From Paenibacillus hunanensis (GTDB lineage: Bacteria; Bacillota; Bacilli; Paenibacillales; Paenibacillaceae): a DNA stretch of 64,000 nt. Position 1 is the first letter of the stretch. The number at the start of each line of letters is the position of its first letter. The notes under the pieces were generated by a model that saw nothing but the letters and a program-made list of their open reading frames with translations, was not told the origin of the DNA and ran no database searches. Location: positions 124,001 through 188,000 of the forward strand of contig NZ_BMMB01000005.1 of NCBI RefSeq assembly GCF_014645615.1. Reading direction: 5' to 3'. Positions 16,391 through 25,272 of this stretch are shown here, in pieces. A program made the position numbers and the translations under genes.

Positions 16391-17350
16391 TCAATTAGCT
16401 TGTTTCTTACTATTATTACTTTCCAAAAAGCTCCGCAAATCCTCCGCAATCGTCTTGGACTGTGTATAGTGCAGATAATGCGTGCCATTCAGCGGTACGA
16501 TCTCTGCGTGTGTGGAATTCGCGATCTGTTCTTCATGCAGTGGAAGCCAATTTTTGATCTCTGGATCATCCTTCACGAGGAAGAAGATGACAGGCAAGTT
16601 TTTCGGGAATTGTAGCCCTTGTACCGACTCGAAGTTCTTCGGCAGAAGCTGTGCTTCACTCTGAATATCGGCATTCATCATATTTTGCAGGGTAATCATC
16701 TTGATCTGCTCCTGGGTGGGCTCGTCGACGCTTGGGGGTGTCATGATCTGTGCTGGATTCATTTTTACAATTAAGCGGTAGAAACCCGACTGTTCCAGAA
16801 AGCTCAGCGACTGTGTATCCATTACCTCGGTTGGCTGAGTTGGTACACTTGTATCAATTCCGGCAAAGGCCGTCACTTCATTCGGGTATTTGTTCACATA
16901 ATCCAGTCCGTAGATACCTGCGATGGAATGACCCATCAGGATATACTTATTAATTTTGAGCTGGGATAACGCTTCGTGCAGCTCATTCGTAATATTGTCT
17001 ACGGTACGTGGCTTATCTGTCACATCGCTAAGTCCATAGCCAAATGGCTCTACGACAACGACCCGATAGTGTGGCGATAACTGCGCAATCAATGGCTTGA
17101 AATCCAGTGCAGGTGAAGCGGTAGCAAAGCCGGGTAGCAATACGATCGTCTGCTCGCCTGAGCCTTGAATTAGCACATTCATCCGCTTGCCCTCTACAGT
17201 TACGGCTTGTCCGTAGGACTGAATCTCCTTTTTCTCGGAGTTACTTGCGACGACATTCACGGTATAGACGGTAGCTACAAAGAGTACAATTAAGAGCAAG
17301 ACTGTAGCCACAGCGATGAGCATAAACTTTAACAATTTCTTCAGTTTCAT
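16391..17350 (-). CDS. Membrane-anchored alpha/beta hydrolase
   Basis: About 319 residues. An N-terminal transmembrane anchor (roughly 8-32) is followed by an alpha/beta-hydrolase fold with oxyanion region LLPGFATASPA, nucleophile elbow GHSIAG, a probable acid at GIDTS and catalytic histidine at NGTHYLHY. Substrate unknown; the anchor predicts an extracytoplasmic catalytic domain. ATG 17350 has AGAAGGA at suitable spacing; ATG 17359 is too close to it. It sits between two paralogous TraB/GumN genes on the same strand, so all three may act on the cell surface. Confidence 0.85.
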   Translation of the reverse strand: MKLKKLLKFMLIAVATVLLLIVLFVATVYTVNVVASNSEKKEIQSYGQAVTVEGKRMNVLIQGSGEQTIVLLPGFATASPALDFKPLIAQLSPHYRVVVVEPFGYGLSDVTDKPRTVDNITNELHEALSQLKINKYILMGHSIAGIYGLDYVNKYPNEVTAFAGIDTSVPTQPTEVMDTQSLSFLEQSGFYRLIVKMNPAQIMTPPSVDEPTQEQIKMITLQNMMNADIQSEAQLLPKNFESVQGLQFPKNLPVIFFLVKDDPEIKNWLPLHEEQIANSTHAEIVPLNGTHYLHYTQSKTIAEDLRSFLESNNSKKQAN

Positions 17351-17401
17351 CTTTTTCATTCCTTCTCACGCACGACATGACGGTGACGTTAGTATGGTAT
17401 G

Positions 17402-17488
17402 GTGCCAAACGCTAGATTAGTACGGATATTTTGCTGTGCAAAAATCCCTTTCTCATTTCACCTCGCGTTTATAGTGCCAAACGCTAGA
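17402..17488. repeat. Hairpin-core repeat, copy F
   Basis: Contains GATATTTTGC-tgt-GCAAAAATC, a CTTTCTCATTTCACCTCG linker and a second stem CGCGTTT/AAACGC. Flanked by direct copies of TGCCAAACGCTAGA (from 17403 and 17475). Same layout as the cores at 30.97, 51.5 and 56.8 kb, but the second stem has different bases that still pair. It lies between the hydrolase start and the TraB copy 2 stop. Confidence 0.8.
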
Positions 17489-17489
17489 A

Positions 17490-18866
17490 CTACTTACGTT
17501 CGACCGTATATCCTTTGTTCTGTAATAGTTGTACAATCCCATCCTGACCTAGATAATGACCTGCACCGATTACGATAAAATACGTTTTGCCGTCGCCTTG
17601 TTGTAAGTAGCCGTCGATCTTATCGACCATATGAATGTTGCGATCAGTCAGCATTGCTTTTTTATATTCGGGCTCGATGCCCATGCTGTTCGTTAGCTCT
17701 AGTAGTTGCTCATCATTACCGCTCTTCCACATCTCTGCCATAGCTTTAAGCGTCTCCTGCTGGCTCTTACCCATCTGATCTATCGCCGTATTCAGATTCT
17801 TCTCCTGCAATTCCTCGGAGAAGCCGCTAATCATCTTCATCTGGGAGTCAAACGTCTCCAGCTCCGTGACAGGTAATTTACGCTCGGCTGCTTTTTGTAA
17901 AAAGTGTAGATCAATGCCCTCTGTTGCTTCATAGCCAGATTTTGCCGCATCCAGTGTGGCTAAGGTGAGCTCGGCAAACCACGGCTTGAAGGCATCCAGC
18001 TCATCCGGTTTCATTCCATTCTGCTCTAATACTTTGCCAAGCTTAGCATAGGCTGCTGGAGCGATATGATCCTGAAGCTTGCTTCCATCCTCGTACATGC
18101 CCAGCTTCAAGCTTAGCTGTTGATCGGCTTCCGTCACTTTGGAAATATCGACCTCTACGCCGAGCACATCCGACTGCTGAAATGCCTCTTCGTACTCCTT
18201 ACGCAGCGGGTAAAAGCTCTTATCTGCGATATGCATGGAACCGACCAGATACACGGTGTTATCGCCATGCTTCACTTCCCAGAGGAAGCCGCGTCCGGTA
18301 CTTGTATTCGTCTCACTTCCTGCTGGAGCGTTACCTGATGGTGAGTTGCCACTACCTGTCGGACGCTCAGCTGTAGCTGTACCTGAAGACAACGTAATGA
18401 TGCGCTTCGCGCTGTTCCACGTTACGGTATGTCCAGTCAGCTCGGCGAATGTGCGAACCGGTACATAAGTGACACCATCGACCATTGTTAGCGATCCGCT
18501 CGCCTGTACACGTTTGCCATGGATGCTAGCGGTAATCGTCTTGCCGGATATTTGTACCAGCTTTGCTCCCATGGCTTCCAGCGTCGCCCGCAGTGGCACA
18601 AGGGTAGTCTGCTGCTTCATTACAGGTGCTACCTTTGTATAACGAATCTGCTGTCCGTCGATATGCAGCGAAGGGGTAGAGGATACGATAGATGTCGCTG
18701 CATTCGCTTGTATATTTGTTGTTAGTAGACTTATAGTTAGGAATAGTGCTGTCCAGATCGATATCCATTTGCTCGCATTTTGCTTGCTTGATTGTGAGCG
18801 GTCTGACTCGTTCATCCTCTGCTTGGCGTCTGTACCAAAGTTAGCTATTCGATTTCTCAGTTTCAT
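17490..18866 (-). CDS. Secreted TraB/GumN-family protein with copper-amine-oxidase N-terminal-like domain (copy 2)
   Basis: 458 residues with the same architecture as the gene at 14810. A longer charged N-terminus (33 residues) precedes the signal/anchor helix. The stalk domain (IDGQQIRYTKVAPVMKQQ, TLVPLRATLEAMG, YVPVRTFAELTGHTVTWN), a Gly/Ser/Thr linker and the TraB/GumN domain (VGSMHIADKSFYPLRKEYEEAF, VIGAGHYLGQDGIVQLLQNKGYTVE) follow. GGGGGAA lies 6 nt before the ATG. The two copies differ mainly in linker and mid-domain, so the duplication is not recent. Function of the family in Bacillota is unclear. Confidence 0.88.
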   Translation of the reverse strand: MKLRNRIANFGTDAKQRMNESDRSQSSKQNASKWISIWTALFLTISLLTTNIQANAATSIVSSTPSLHIDGQQIRYTKVAPVMKQQTTLVPLRATLEAMGAKLVQISGKTITASIHGKRVQASGSLTMVDGVTYVPVRTFAELTGHTVTWNSAKRIITLSSGTATAERPTGSGNSPSGNAPAGSETNTSTGRGFLWEVKHGDNTVYLVGSMHIADKSFYPLRKEYEEAFQQSDVLGVEVDISKVTEADQQLSLKLGMYEDGSKLQDHIAPAAYAKLGKVLEQNGMKPDELDAFKPWFAELTLATLDAAKSGYEATEGIDLHFLQKAAERKLPVTELETFDSQMKMISGFSEELQEKNLNTAIDQMGKSQQETLKAMAEMWKSGNDEQLLELTNSMGIEPEYKKAMLTDRNIHMVDKIDGYLQQGDGKTYFIVIGAGHYLGQDGIVQLLQNKGYTVERK

Positions 18867-18982
18867 GGTGTTTCCCCCGTCCTGTAAAATGAGTGATCGT
18901 ACCTGGAGCCATCCAATCGCGATAACGTTACAAGGGCTGGTGTAGGCGAATCTCGCCTGCTGTACTACTTCAACTTACGAAC

Positions 18983-20110
18983 TTACGGATTGTTATGAAC
19001 AGTCTCGCCTTTTAGCGGCTTCATACCCTCAGGCCACCGAATCGCGATCGCCCGACCTTGGAACAGGTCAGCATGATCAGATACTTGAAAATGCATATGT
19101 GCTTCACTGGAATTACCAGAGTTACCTACATTCCCGACCTTTTGCCCTCGCTTCACCATATCGCCCTTTTTCACAATAACGGAGCCTTTTTCCAAATGTG
19201 CCAGTGTGCTGTATTCATCGCCATGCTGGATCACGACCATATTGCCAGCAGGCTGATCGGGATTCATTTTACCGACTGGCTCGTTATCTGGAATATCGTT
19301 TACGACGCTGACCACTTTGCCATCTGCGGGTGCAAGTGCTGGCTGTCCGAAGGCATAGTAGCTCTTATTCAGTTTCGGATCGCCGCTATACGAGACACCG
19401 TCTTTCATTTGGATAAAATCATACGCATAACGCTGTTCAGGTACTTCATAGTGATAGTTCTGCATCACATTATTGCCGCCCCAGAATACGAACCAGTCGC
19501 CATTAAAAGGTAAATGATACGTTGTACGAGTGAGCTTACTATCGGTATCTGGGAACGTTTCTACCGCTTTCATCACTATTCCTGAGATTTGACCGTTATC
19601 ATTGACTGCTGCGATCAGACCGATCTTGCCTGTATCGCTAAGCCACTGATGAATGGTACTGCCATTCATATCCTGGGGTTTACCGAGTGGTGTGAATGCC
19701 TTGATATTTTGTAGCACCTGCTTTGTCGTTGCTGCCAATTGCTGTTCGGTGATGTCCTGTTGGAACTCTGGCGTAAATTGAGCATACACCTGCTTCGTTT
19801 GCCCGGCTAACAGGGCATCCGGGATGCGTTCAAGGGTAATCGGATCATTCGTTTGCTCTGCCGTTGATGCATCTGGTGCTTGCTGCTCGTCCATAGCCGT
19901 TGCCTCCTCTGGTGAAGCTGGCTGCTGTGCTGATGTATCGGAAGGAGCGGATGCGTTATCATTGGAGGTGCACCCGCTAAGTAAAAGCAGGGTCATACCT
20001 GTAGCTACAACAAGAGGGAAGAAGGGACGGCTGACAGGATGAATAACCGAAACGTCTTTAGGCTGAGGTGAAGTCAAAAGGGAACGTAGCGTATCTTTTA
20101 TCATTTTCAA
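18983..20110 (-). CDS. M23-type peptidase lipoprotein
   Basis: About 375 residues. The N-terminus is long before the signal anchor and lipobox (TLLLLSGC, Cys near residue 48), then a low-complexity Ala/Glu/Gln/Thr linker. A DUF3887-like alpha+beta domain follows (about 90-200), and a C-terminal M23/LytM peptidase fold with DFIQ near RYAYDF, GNMVVIQHGDEYSTLAHLEKGSV and the metal-ligand motif HMHF. It probably trims peptidoglycan cross-bridges at the outer membrane face, or is a degenerate relative. Start is non-ATG: TTG 20110 (or TTG 20116) after AAAGGAG. Confidence 0.85.
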   Translation of the reverse strand: MKMIKDTLRSLLTSPQPKDVSVIHPVSRPFFPLVVATGMTLLLLSGCTSNDNASAPSDTSAQQPASPEEATAMDEQQAPDASTAEQTNDPITLERIPDALLAGQTKQVYAQFTPEFQQDITEQQLAATTKQVLQNIKAFTPLGKPQDMNGSTIHQWLSDTGKIGLIAAVNDNGQISGIVMKAVETFPDTDSKLTRTTYHLPFNGDWFVFWGGNNVMQNYHYEVPEQRYAYDFIQMKDGVSYSGDPKLNKSYYAFGQPALAPADGKVVSVVNDIPDNEPVGKMNPDQPAGNMVVIQHGDEYSTLAHLEKGSVIVKKGDMVKRGQKVGNVGNSGNSSEAHMHFQVSDHADLFQGRAIAIRWPEGMKPLKGETVHNNP

Positions 20111-20136
20111 ACTCAATCTCTCCTTTATCTTCAGAC

Positions 20137-20176
20137 GATGAGTCGATCAGGACAGATTCACAATTATCGACTCATC
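20137..20176. other. Inverted repeat upstream of the M23 lipoprotein
   Basis: Arms GATGAGTCGAT (20137-20147) and ATCGACTCATC (20166-20176), an 11-bp perfect stem. It may terminate the yhc-like operon or structure the leader of the M23 gene. No T-run. Confidence 0.5.
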
Positions 20177-20359
20177 GCTAAAGGTATTGGGCTATCACGT
20201 TCTCTGCTGGAGCAAGTTACAGCTAATCTACATTAAAGCTTCTAGTTATAATGACTACGAGATGAGGACTATTCTTACTAGAATGTTACTTGCTTGCTAC
20301 GGATGGCTTACATGCTATCGTGTAGCTATTCATATTTCTCGCAACTAACTGCATCTTCC

Positions 20360-21682
20360 TTAAATCTTGTACGCCTTCATCGCGCGGCGTAGCTCCTTCC
20401 ACGTTGGGCGCTTGCCATACATGAGTACGCCAGTACGATAGATTTTGGTGGAAATCCAGCCACAGACCAGAATGGAAACGAGTAGAATAATCGTGGAGAC
20501 GAGAACCTCCCACCATGCGATCGTGCCAAGACCGATTCGGATTAGTGCTGTCGTTGGAGCGAAGAACGGCACATACGATGCAATCCGAATGATCAATGAA
20601 TTCGGGTTCGAAATGCTGAAAATACCGATATAAAATGCCGCCAGTGTCAATACGGTCAGGATCGATACCGCTTGACCCAGATCCTCGGTACGGCTCACAA
20701 TCGAGCCAACCGCTGCATACAGTGTGGAATACAGGAAGTAGCCAAGAATATAAAACATAAAGCCAAGTACTGCGACATGCCACGATAGATTGGATACATG
20801 CAGATTGAACTGAGCGAGCACATCCTGATAATACGGTAAGAATAGATGTGCAATGACGACGACTGCATATACCCCCATCTGCGTAATACCGACCAGGAAG
20901 ATACCGATAATTTTGCCAAACATCTGGGTTAATGGGGATACACTGGTGATCAGAATCTCCATGACACGCGAGCTTTTTTCCGACGTAATCTCAGACGCGA
21001 CCATATTGCCGGTCATCGTGAGCGAGATGAAGAATAGAATCATCAGAATATAGACGAGGATAAAGTTTTCACGCGTATACGAGCGACCATTGTCGTCTGT
21101 GCCGCCGCTACCCTGCTGATCCGGTGACTGATGCACAATCGTAACCGGGCTGCTCAGCTCCTGAAGCTGCTGTTCATTCAGCTGTCCACCTGCTACACTG
21201 CGTAGCTTGACTATCTGAGCGGCACTTTGTAATAGCGTTTGCGCGCTAGTTGCGTCGTTATCACTCACCAGCGTTACCGTTGGGAAAGCATCCTTGCCTG
21301 CTCCCTTGAGCAACAGATATCCATCCAGCTCCTTATTTTGAATCAGACGATTCAGCTCTGCCTCACTGCGTGGCTGTTCCTGCCAATCGATCTGCGTTGG
21401 CGCTGTCGTATTGCTTGTCGTAGCTGATGCTGCCTGTGTCTGCTGCTTCTGCGCCTGTACAGCGACCTCGCTAATCTGTTGTGCCAGTTCATTGTACGAG
21501 CCTGTCGCAATCCCTAGCTTCAAGGCACCCTCTCCATCGTTGCCGGAGAACAGCTGGATGGCATACGGGATATTCAGAGCGACGATCAGTAGCACAGCAA
21601 GTAATAATGTCGTGATACGAAAGGACTTTGTTTTCACCTTATTTCGATACGTGAATGCGATTACAGCTCCGAGTTTATTCAT
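20360..21682 (-). CDS. ABC-2-type transporter permease (YhcI/NatB-like)
   Basis: About 440 residues. One N-terminal transmembrane helix, an extracytoplasmic domain of about 180 residues rich in Gln/Ser/Thr, then five to six C-terminal helices (from NFILVYILMILFFISLTM). This is the NatB/YhcI topology used for Na+ or drug/lipid export. The ATG at 21682 overlaps the ATPase stop by 8 bp and is preceded by GGTGGTGGG. It is last in a five-gene operon whose order matches B. subtilis yhcEFGHI. Confidence 0.85.
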   Translation of the reverse strand: MNKLGAVIAFTYRNKVKTKSFRITTLLLAVLLIVALNIPYAIQLFSGNDGEGALKLGIATGSYNELAQQISEVAVQAQKQQTQAASATTSNTTAPTQIDWQEQPRSEAELNRLIQNKELDGYLLLKGAGKDAFPTVTLVSDNDATSAQTLLQSAAQIVKLRSVAGGQLNEQQLQELSSPVTIVHQSPDQQGSGGTDDNGRSYTRENFILVYILMILFFISLTMTGNMVASEITSEKSSRVMEILITSVSPLTQMFGKIIGIFLVGITQMGVYAVVVIAHLFLPYYQDVLAQFNLHVSNLSWHVAVLGFMFYILGYFLYSTLYAAVGSIVSRTEDLGQAVSILTVLTLAAFYIGIFSISNPNSLIIRIASYVPFFAPTTALIRIGLGTIAWWEVLVSTIILLVSILVCGWISTKIYRTGVLMYGKRPTWKELRRAMKAYKI

Positions 21683-22580
21683 GGGATGAACCCACCACCT
21701 TAATGAAGATTTCATTCAATGTTGGCTCTTGAATCTCGAAACGATCAACTGTGCCCTGCGCAACCGCTGCCTGCAAAATCCGCTGCGCGGCTTCTTCATT
21801 CGTAATATGAATGCGGTAATTCCCATCATCATGACGATTGACAGACTGCACACCTTCCAGCAGTTCCAGATTCGGAACAGGCTGCGGCGTACGAAGCAGC
21901 ACATGCTCGCGTGGATATGACTTTTTGATCTCACGAATATCGCCTTGAAGTACAGGCTTCGAGCGGCGCAGCATTGTTAAATGGCGACATAGCTCCTCGA
22001 CATGCTCCATACGGTGAGTCGAGAATAGAATAGCAGTTCCTTCGCTTCGTAGCTCCAGTACGACTTCCTTGAGCATCTCTACGTTGACGGGATCGAGTCC
22101 GCTGAACGCCTCGTCCAGTATAAGAATCTGCGGACGGTGAATGACGGCGGCGATAAAGCCCATTTTCTGCTGATTCCCCTTGGACAATTCTTCAATCCGC
22201 TTGTTCTCGTATTCCATCGCATCGAATCGTTCCAGCCAGTAGCGCAGGCTTTGCTTCGCATCGGCATTTTTCATGCCGCGCAGATTCGCCAGATACAATA
22301 GCTGATCGCTAATCTTCACCTTTGGATACAGACCGCGCTCCTCTGGTAAATATCCCATCAATGGCTGGAGTCCACTATGATAAGGCTTGCCATTATATAA
22401 AATGCTCCCCTCGTCGGGATAGATCAGACCGAGCACCATACGCATCGTTGTCGTCTTGCCAGCTCCGTTCGCTCCGAGCAGTCCGTAAATCTCCCCCGCT
22501 TCCACCTCAAGTGATAGTCCATCTACTGCGGTATGCCCTGCGTACTGCTTGACGATGCCATTTAACTGTAATGGATTCAT
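21675..22580 (-). CDS. ABC transporter ATPase (YhcH-like)
   Basis: 301 residues. Walker A GANGAGKTT, signature LSKGNQQK, Walker B ILILDEAFSGLDP and H-loop STHRMEH are in order, followed by a C-terminal domain typical of DrrA/NatA-class exporters. The ATG at 22580 overlaps the previous gene by ATGA and has GGGGAGG upstream; 22 extra residues from an upstream in-frame start are not supported. Pairs with the permease that follows. Confidence 0.9.
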   Translation of the reverse strand: MNPLQLNGIVKQYAGHTAVDGLSLEVEAGEIYGLLGANGAGKTTTMRMVLGLIYPDEGSILYNGKPYHSGLQPLMGYLPEERGLYPKVKISDQLLYLANLRGMKNADAKQSLRYWLERFDAMEYENKRIEELSKGNQQKMGFIAAVIHRPQILILDEAFSGLDPVNVEMLKEVVLELRSEGTAILFSTHRMEHVEELCRHLTMLRRSKPVLQGDIREIKKSYPREHVLLRTPQPVPNLELLEGVQSVNRHDDGNYRIHITNEEAAQRILQAAVAQGTVDRFEIQEPTLNEIFIKVVGSSHE

Positions 22581-23545
22581 ACCTTCGCCTCCCCAAGATG
22601 ATGGATTCGATAATCGTTCACCCAGCATGACAACAATTCTTCCCATTCCAGACCGTTAACCTGTACCGGAATATCGTTCTCCTCTGCAATCTGCTGAAGC
22701 TCGGCGGGCTGAGAGGTGTGCACTCGTACGCTTCCATCGGGTTTCGCGTCCCAATCCAGTATGCCGGGCAGCTCCTTCAGATCGTCCAATAGCTGTCTGT
22801 CTGCTACCGGGCCGAGCCATACTTCCTTCCACTGCTGATACAGCTCGTCCTTTTCCTTCATGCCGCAGATTTGCCCTTCATACATGAGAGCGACATAATC
22901 CGCCAGTCGCTTGACCTCTTCCATCCGATGCGTGGTGATCAGCACTGTCACATCGCCGCGCTCCATCTCGCTATGCAGTGCGGACAGCATATCCTTCCAG
23001 GCAAAAGGGTCAAGCCCGGATGAAGGCTCATCCAGCAATAATAGCTTTGGCGATGTTGCCAGTGCAGCCGCAAAAACAAACTTCTGCTGTTGACCCTTGG
23101 ACAGCTTGGACAGACGTACATCCTCAGGCACCTTGAGCTGATGTAGTAGCTCCTCAAATCGCTGTTGGTTCCAGTTCGGATACCACTGCGAACGAAAGGC
23201 TGCGGCTTGCCTTGCTGTAGAGCGATTCTCCTCCAGCATAGGCAGCTCGGCTACATAGGCAATCTGTTGTCGTAGATGGACTGGCAATTCGCCTTCACAT
23301 GCTTCGCCCATCCAGGTGATACGGCCGCTATCCGGATACAGGGTGCGCAGCAACATGTGGATCAATGTACTTTTACCTGTACCATTCTCTCCGACCAGCG
23401 CAGTCACATACCCACGCGGTATACTCCAGTTAATCGGTCCGATCCGATGCTCACGACGTTTCTTACATACCTGTTCGAGTGTAATCGCCGACTCCAATTC
23501 TGATTGCATCATGCTAGCTGTCATTCCTGTATCCTGAATACTCAT
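22577..23545 (-). CDS. ABC transporter ATPase (YhcG-like)
   Basis: 322 residues. Walker A GENGTGKST, signature LSKGQQQK, Walker B LLLLDEPSSGLDP and H-loop TTHRMEE are present; the C-terminal third is variable. AAGGAG precedes the ATG by about 12 nt. It starts 14 nt after the GntR gene and overlaps the next ATPase by 4 bp. In yhc/ytr-type operons the two ATPases may form a heterodimer or serve separate membrane proteins (the one at 23996 and the one at 20360). Confidence 0.88.
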   Translation of the reverse strand: MSIQDTGMTASMMQSELESAITLEQVCKKRREHRIGPINWSIPRGYVTALVGENGTGKSTLIHMLLRTLYPDSGRITWMGEACEGELPVHLRQQIAYVAELPMLEENRSTARQAAAFRSQWYPNWNQQRFEELLHQLKVPEDVRLSKLSKGQQQKFVFAAALATSPKLLLLDEPSSGLDPFAWKDMLSALHSEMERGDVTVLITTHRMEEVKRLADYVALMYEGQICGMKEKDELYQQWKEVWLGPVADRQLLDDLKELPGILDWDAKPDGSVRVHTSQPAELQQIAEENDIPVQVNGLEWEELLSCWVNDYRIHHLGEAKV

Positions 23546-23559
23546 GCCTGTTCATCTCC

Positions 23560-23949
23560 TTAGGGTAGCTGCCGTTCACTCAGCAATTGTTCAAATAATT
23601 CATGCAACTGCTGACGATTCCAGCCAAAATTCGTTCCTCGTGTAATCACTTCATCCAGTAGCTGGCGAATCTGTTGTTCGCCTAAACGTACACGCTGCTC
23701 TTCCTCTACCTTCGTAACAAAAGTACCTGTTCCCTGACGGGTTCTTAATAAGCCTTCATTTTCTAGATCCTGATATACACGCCGGATCGTAATCACACTG
23801 CACTTGAGCTCTGCCGCGAACTCTCGAATGGAAGGAAGCAGTCGTCCTTCTTCAATCTGTCCGCTTAAAATAAGCGCTCGTAGCTGATCTTCGACCTGGC
23901 GGTACAGAGGCTCTGCACTATTTTCATTAATCTGTACTGGTATTCTCAT
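23560..23949 (-). CDS. GntR-family (YtrA subfamily) repressor, YhcF-like
   Basis: 129 residues. An N-terminal GntR winged helix (PLYRQVEDQLRALILSGQIEEGRLLPSIREFA, then TIRRVYQDLENEGLLRTRQGTGTFV) is followed by a short helical C-terminus instead of an effector domain, diagnostic of the YtrA subfamily. These repressors usually control their own ABC operon. CGGAGGCGAG precedes the ATG. The inverted repeat at 24784-24803 ahead of the operon is the expected operator. Confidence 0.9.
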   Translation of the reverse strand: MRIPVQINENSAEPLYRQVEDQLRALILSGQIEEGRLLPSIREFAAELKCSVITIRRVYQDLENEGLLRTRQGTGTFVTKVEEEQRVRLGEQQIRQLLDEVITRGTNFGWNRQQLHELFEQLLSERQLP

Positions 23950-23995
23950 ACATCTCGCCTCCGTCTTTGACCCGTACCTCTCTCTCGCTTCATCT

Positions 23996-24712
23996 TCATA
24001 CTAGATCACGTACTCTTGCTTTGCGATAGATCACACGAAACGCGATGAATAGAGTGACCGCCGCTAGCGCCAGCCCGATCCACATAATTGGAGAAGCGAG
24101 CTGATCTTCAATCGCTGCCTTCATCACCATACTGCTAGCATGCTTGTTAATCACAATTCCAAGGATCGCAAGTCCGAGTAACAGCACGGTGCTAACGATA
24201 CTCCAGAACAGGTATGTCTTTTGACGAACTGCATATTCCATATAGACATAAAGTGAAGTAAGGATCAGCCCCAGTGAAATCCAGCTAATCGCATAGGTCA
24301 GATAAGCAGTAATACTCATACCTGGAATCGTACGCGCTCCGACAAAATAGATGAGTCCGAAAAATAAAATGCTGTTGTATAGGAGCATAATGCCCATAAC
24401 CTGCAATCGACTGCCCAGCACCGCTGAAAAGGGAATTGGTAAGCTACGGAAGTAAATCATCTGTTTCCGATACGTATCTTCCTTCATCAATCGGAAGGAA
24501 CGACGGGAGTAATCGATACTCAGAAGCGGTGATGTGACGAGCATCAGAATATCTAACAACCCATAATTTAGAATTTCGTTTTGATTGGTGTAATACAAAA
24601 ATCCAACAATCACACCCATGTACACCATCATAATCGTCGACCAGATAAACATGACACTATTCGATTGTAGTTCCCGCTTGGTTATGAGCCATCCCTGTTT
24701 GAAATCAAACAT
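23996..24712 (-). CDS. Six-helix membrane protein of the ABC operon (YhcE-like)
   Basis: 238 residues with about six predicted transmembrane helices (near 20-40, 52-66, 100-122, 132-155, 165-187, 205-225) and no extracellular domain. It leads the operon, 46 nt ahead of the GntR gene, in the place yhcE occupies in B. subtilis. It is probably an additional permease-like subunit. GAGAGGG lies 8-9 nt before the ATG. Confidence 0.75.
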   Translation of the reverse strand: MFDFKQGWLITKRELQSNSVMFIWSTIMMVYMGVIVGFLYYTNQNEILNYGLLDILMLVTSPLLSIDYSRRSFRLMKEDTYRKQMIYFRSLPIPFSAVLGSRLQVMGIMLLYNSILFFGLIYFVGARTIPGMSITAYLTYAISWISLGLILTSLYVYMEYAVRQKTYLFWSIVSTVLLLGLAILGIVINKHASSMVMKAAIEDQLASPIMWIGLALAAVTLFIAFRVIYRKARVRDLV

Positions 24713-24783
24713 ACGTACACCCTCTCTGTTATGAATAACAAGTTTATCGTTAGATTACTTTGCTCGTATGTTGTGTGTGTATA

Positions 24784-24814
24784 GTGTATATATCGTTATA
24801 CACAGTATATACAC
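24784..24814. promoter_or_regulatory. Putative GntR (YtrA-type) operator cluster
   Basis: GTGTATATATCGTTATACAC (24784-24803) is an inverted repeat with 7-bp arms, followed at once by a further TATATACAC half-site (24806-24814). It is about 75 nt upstream of the operon's first gene. YtrA-subfamily operators have this TGTATA...TATACA form. Confidence 0.65.
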
Positions 24815-24943
24815 AGTATGCACACTGCGGCAATATCTTTTTTGAATATTATTGGAATGAATTTGAAATTCAATTGCTCACTGTATCGCTTCATTGTAGA
24901 CAGGACAAGGGTTGGGTCACTGATCGAACATGATCTATAAACA

Positions 24944-24978
24944 GAAAAAAAGTCCTCTGGCAAATTCGCCAAAGGACA
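24944..24978 (-). terminator. Terminator downstream of the small gene at 25084
   Basis: Minus-strand stem GTCCTTTGGCGAA / TTTGCCAGAGGAC followed by TTTTTTT. Confidence 0.8.
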
Positions 24979-25083
24979 TATTTTCATACTCATCATATTT
25001 TAAAATGTTACATACAATTATCAAAATCATCATTCTCATAAGCATCAGCCAGCATAACCGATGCGTTCGTTATCTTCGTATGG

Positions 25084-25272
25084 TCAGGACACGGACGAAT
25101 TAATTTTGTGCATTTCGTCCTCTACGAGAAGCGTGAGTTCTTCTTCGTATCCACCAGTAATATGATACTTACGCACATATTCCTTTACGAATTTTTTTGG
25201 ATCCTTAGGCCGGAAGATTCTTGTCATCTCCCGTAGACTTTCCTTGACTTCATTGTGACCTTTAGTTGCCAT
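25084..25272 (-). CDS. Small charged protein of unknown function
   Basis: 62 residues, highly charged and helical (KESLREMTRIFRPKDPKKFVKEYVRKYH), acidic at the C-terminus, with no cysteine or membrane segment. The ATG at 25272 is chosen because GGGAGGG lies 7 nt upstream; the open frame extends 63 codons further up, but that part looks non-coding. Followed by a terminator, so monocistronic. No family recognised. Confidence 0.65.
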   Translation of the reverse strand: MATKGHNEVKESLREMTRIFRPKDPKKFVKEYVRKYHITGGYEEELTLLVEDEMHKINSSVS

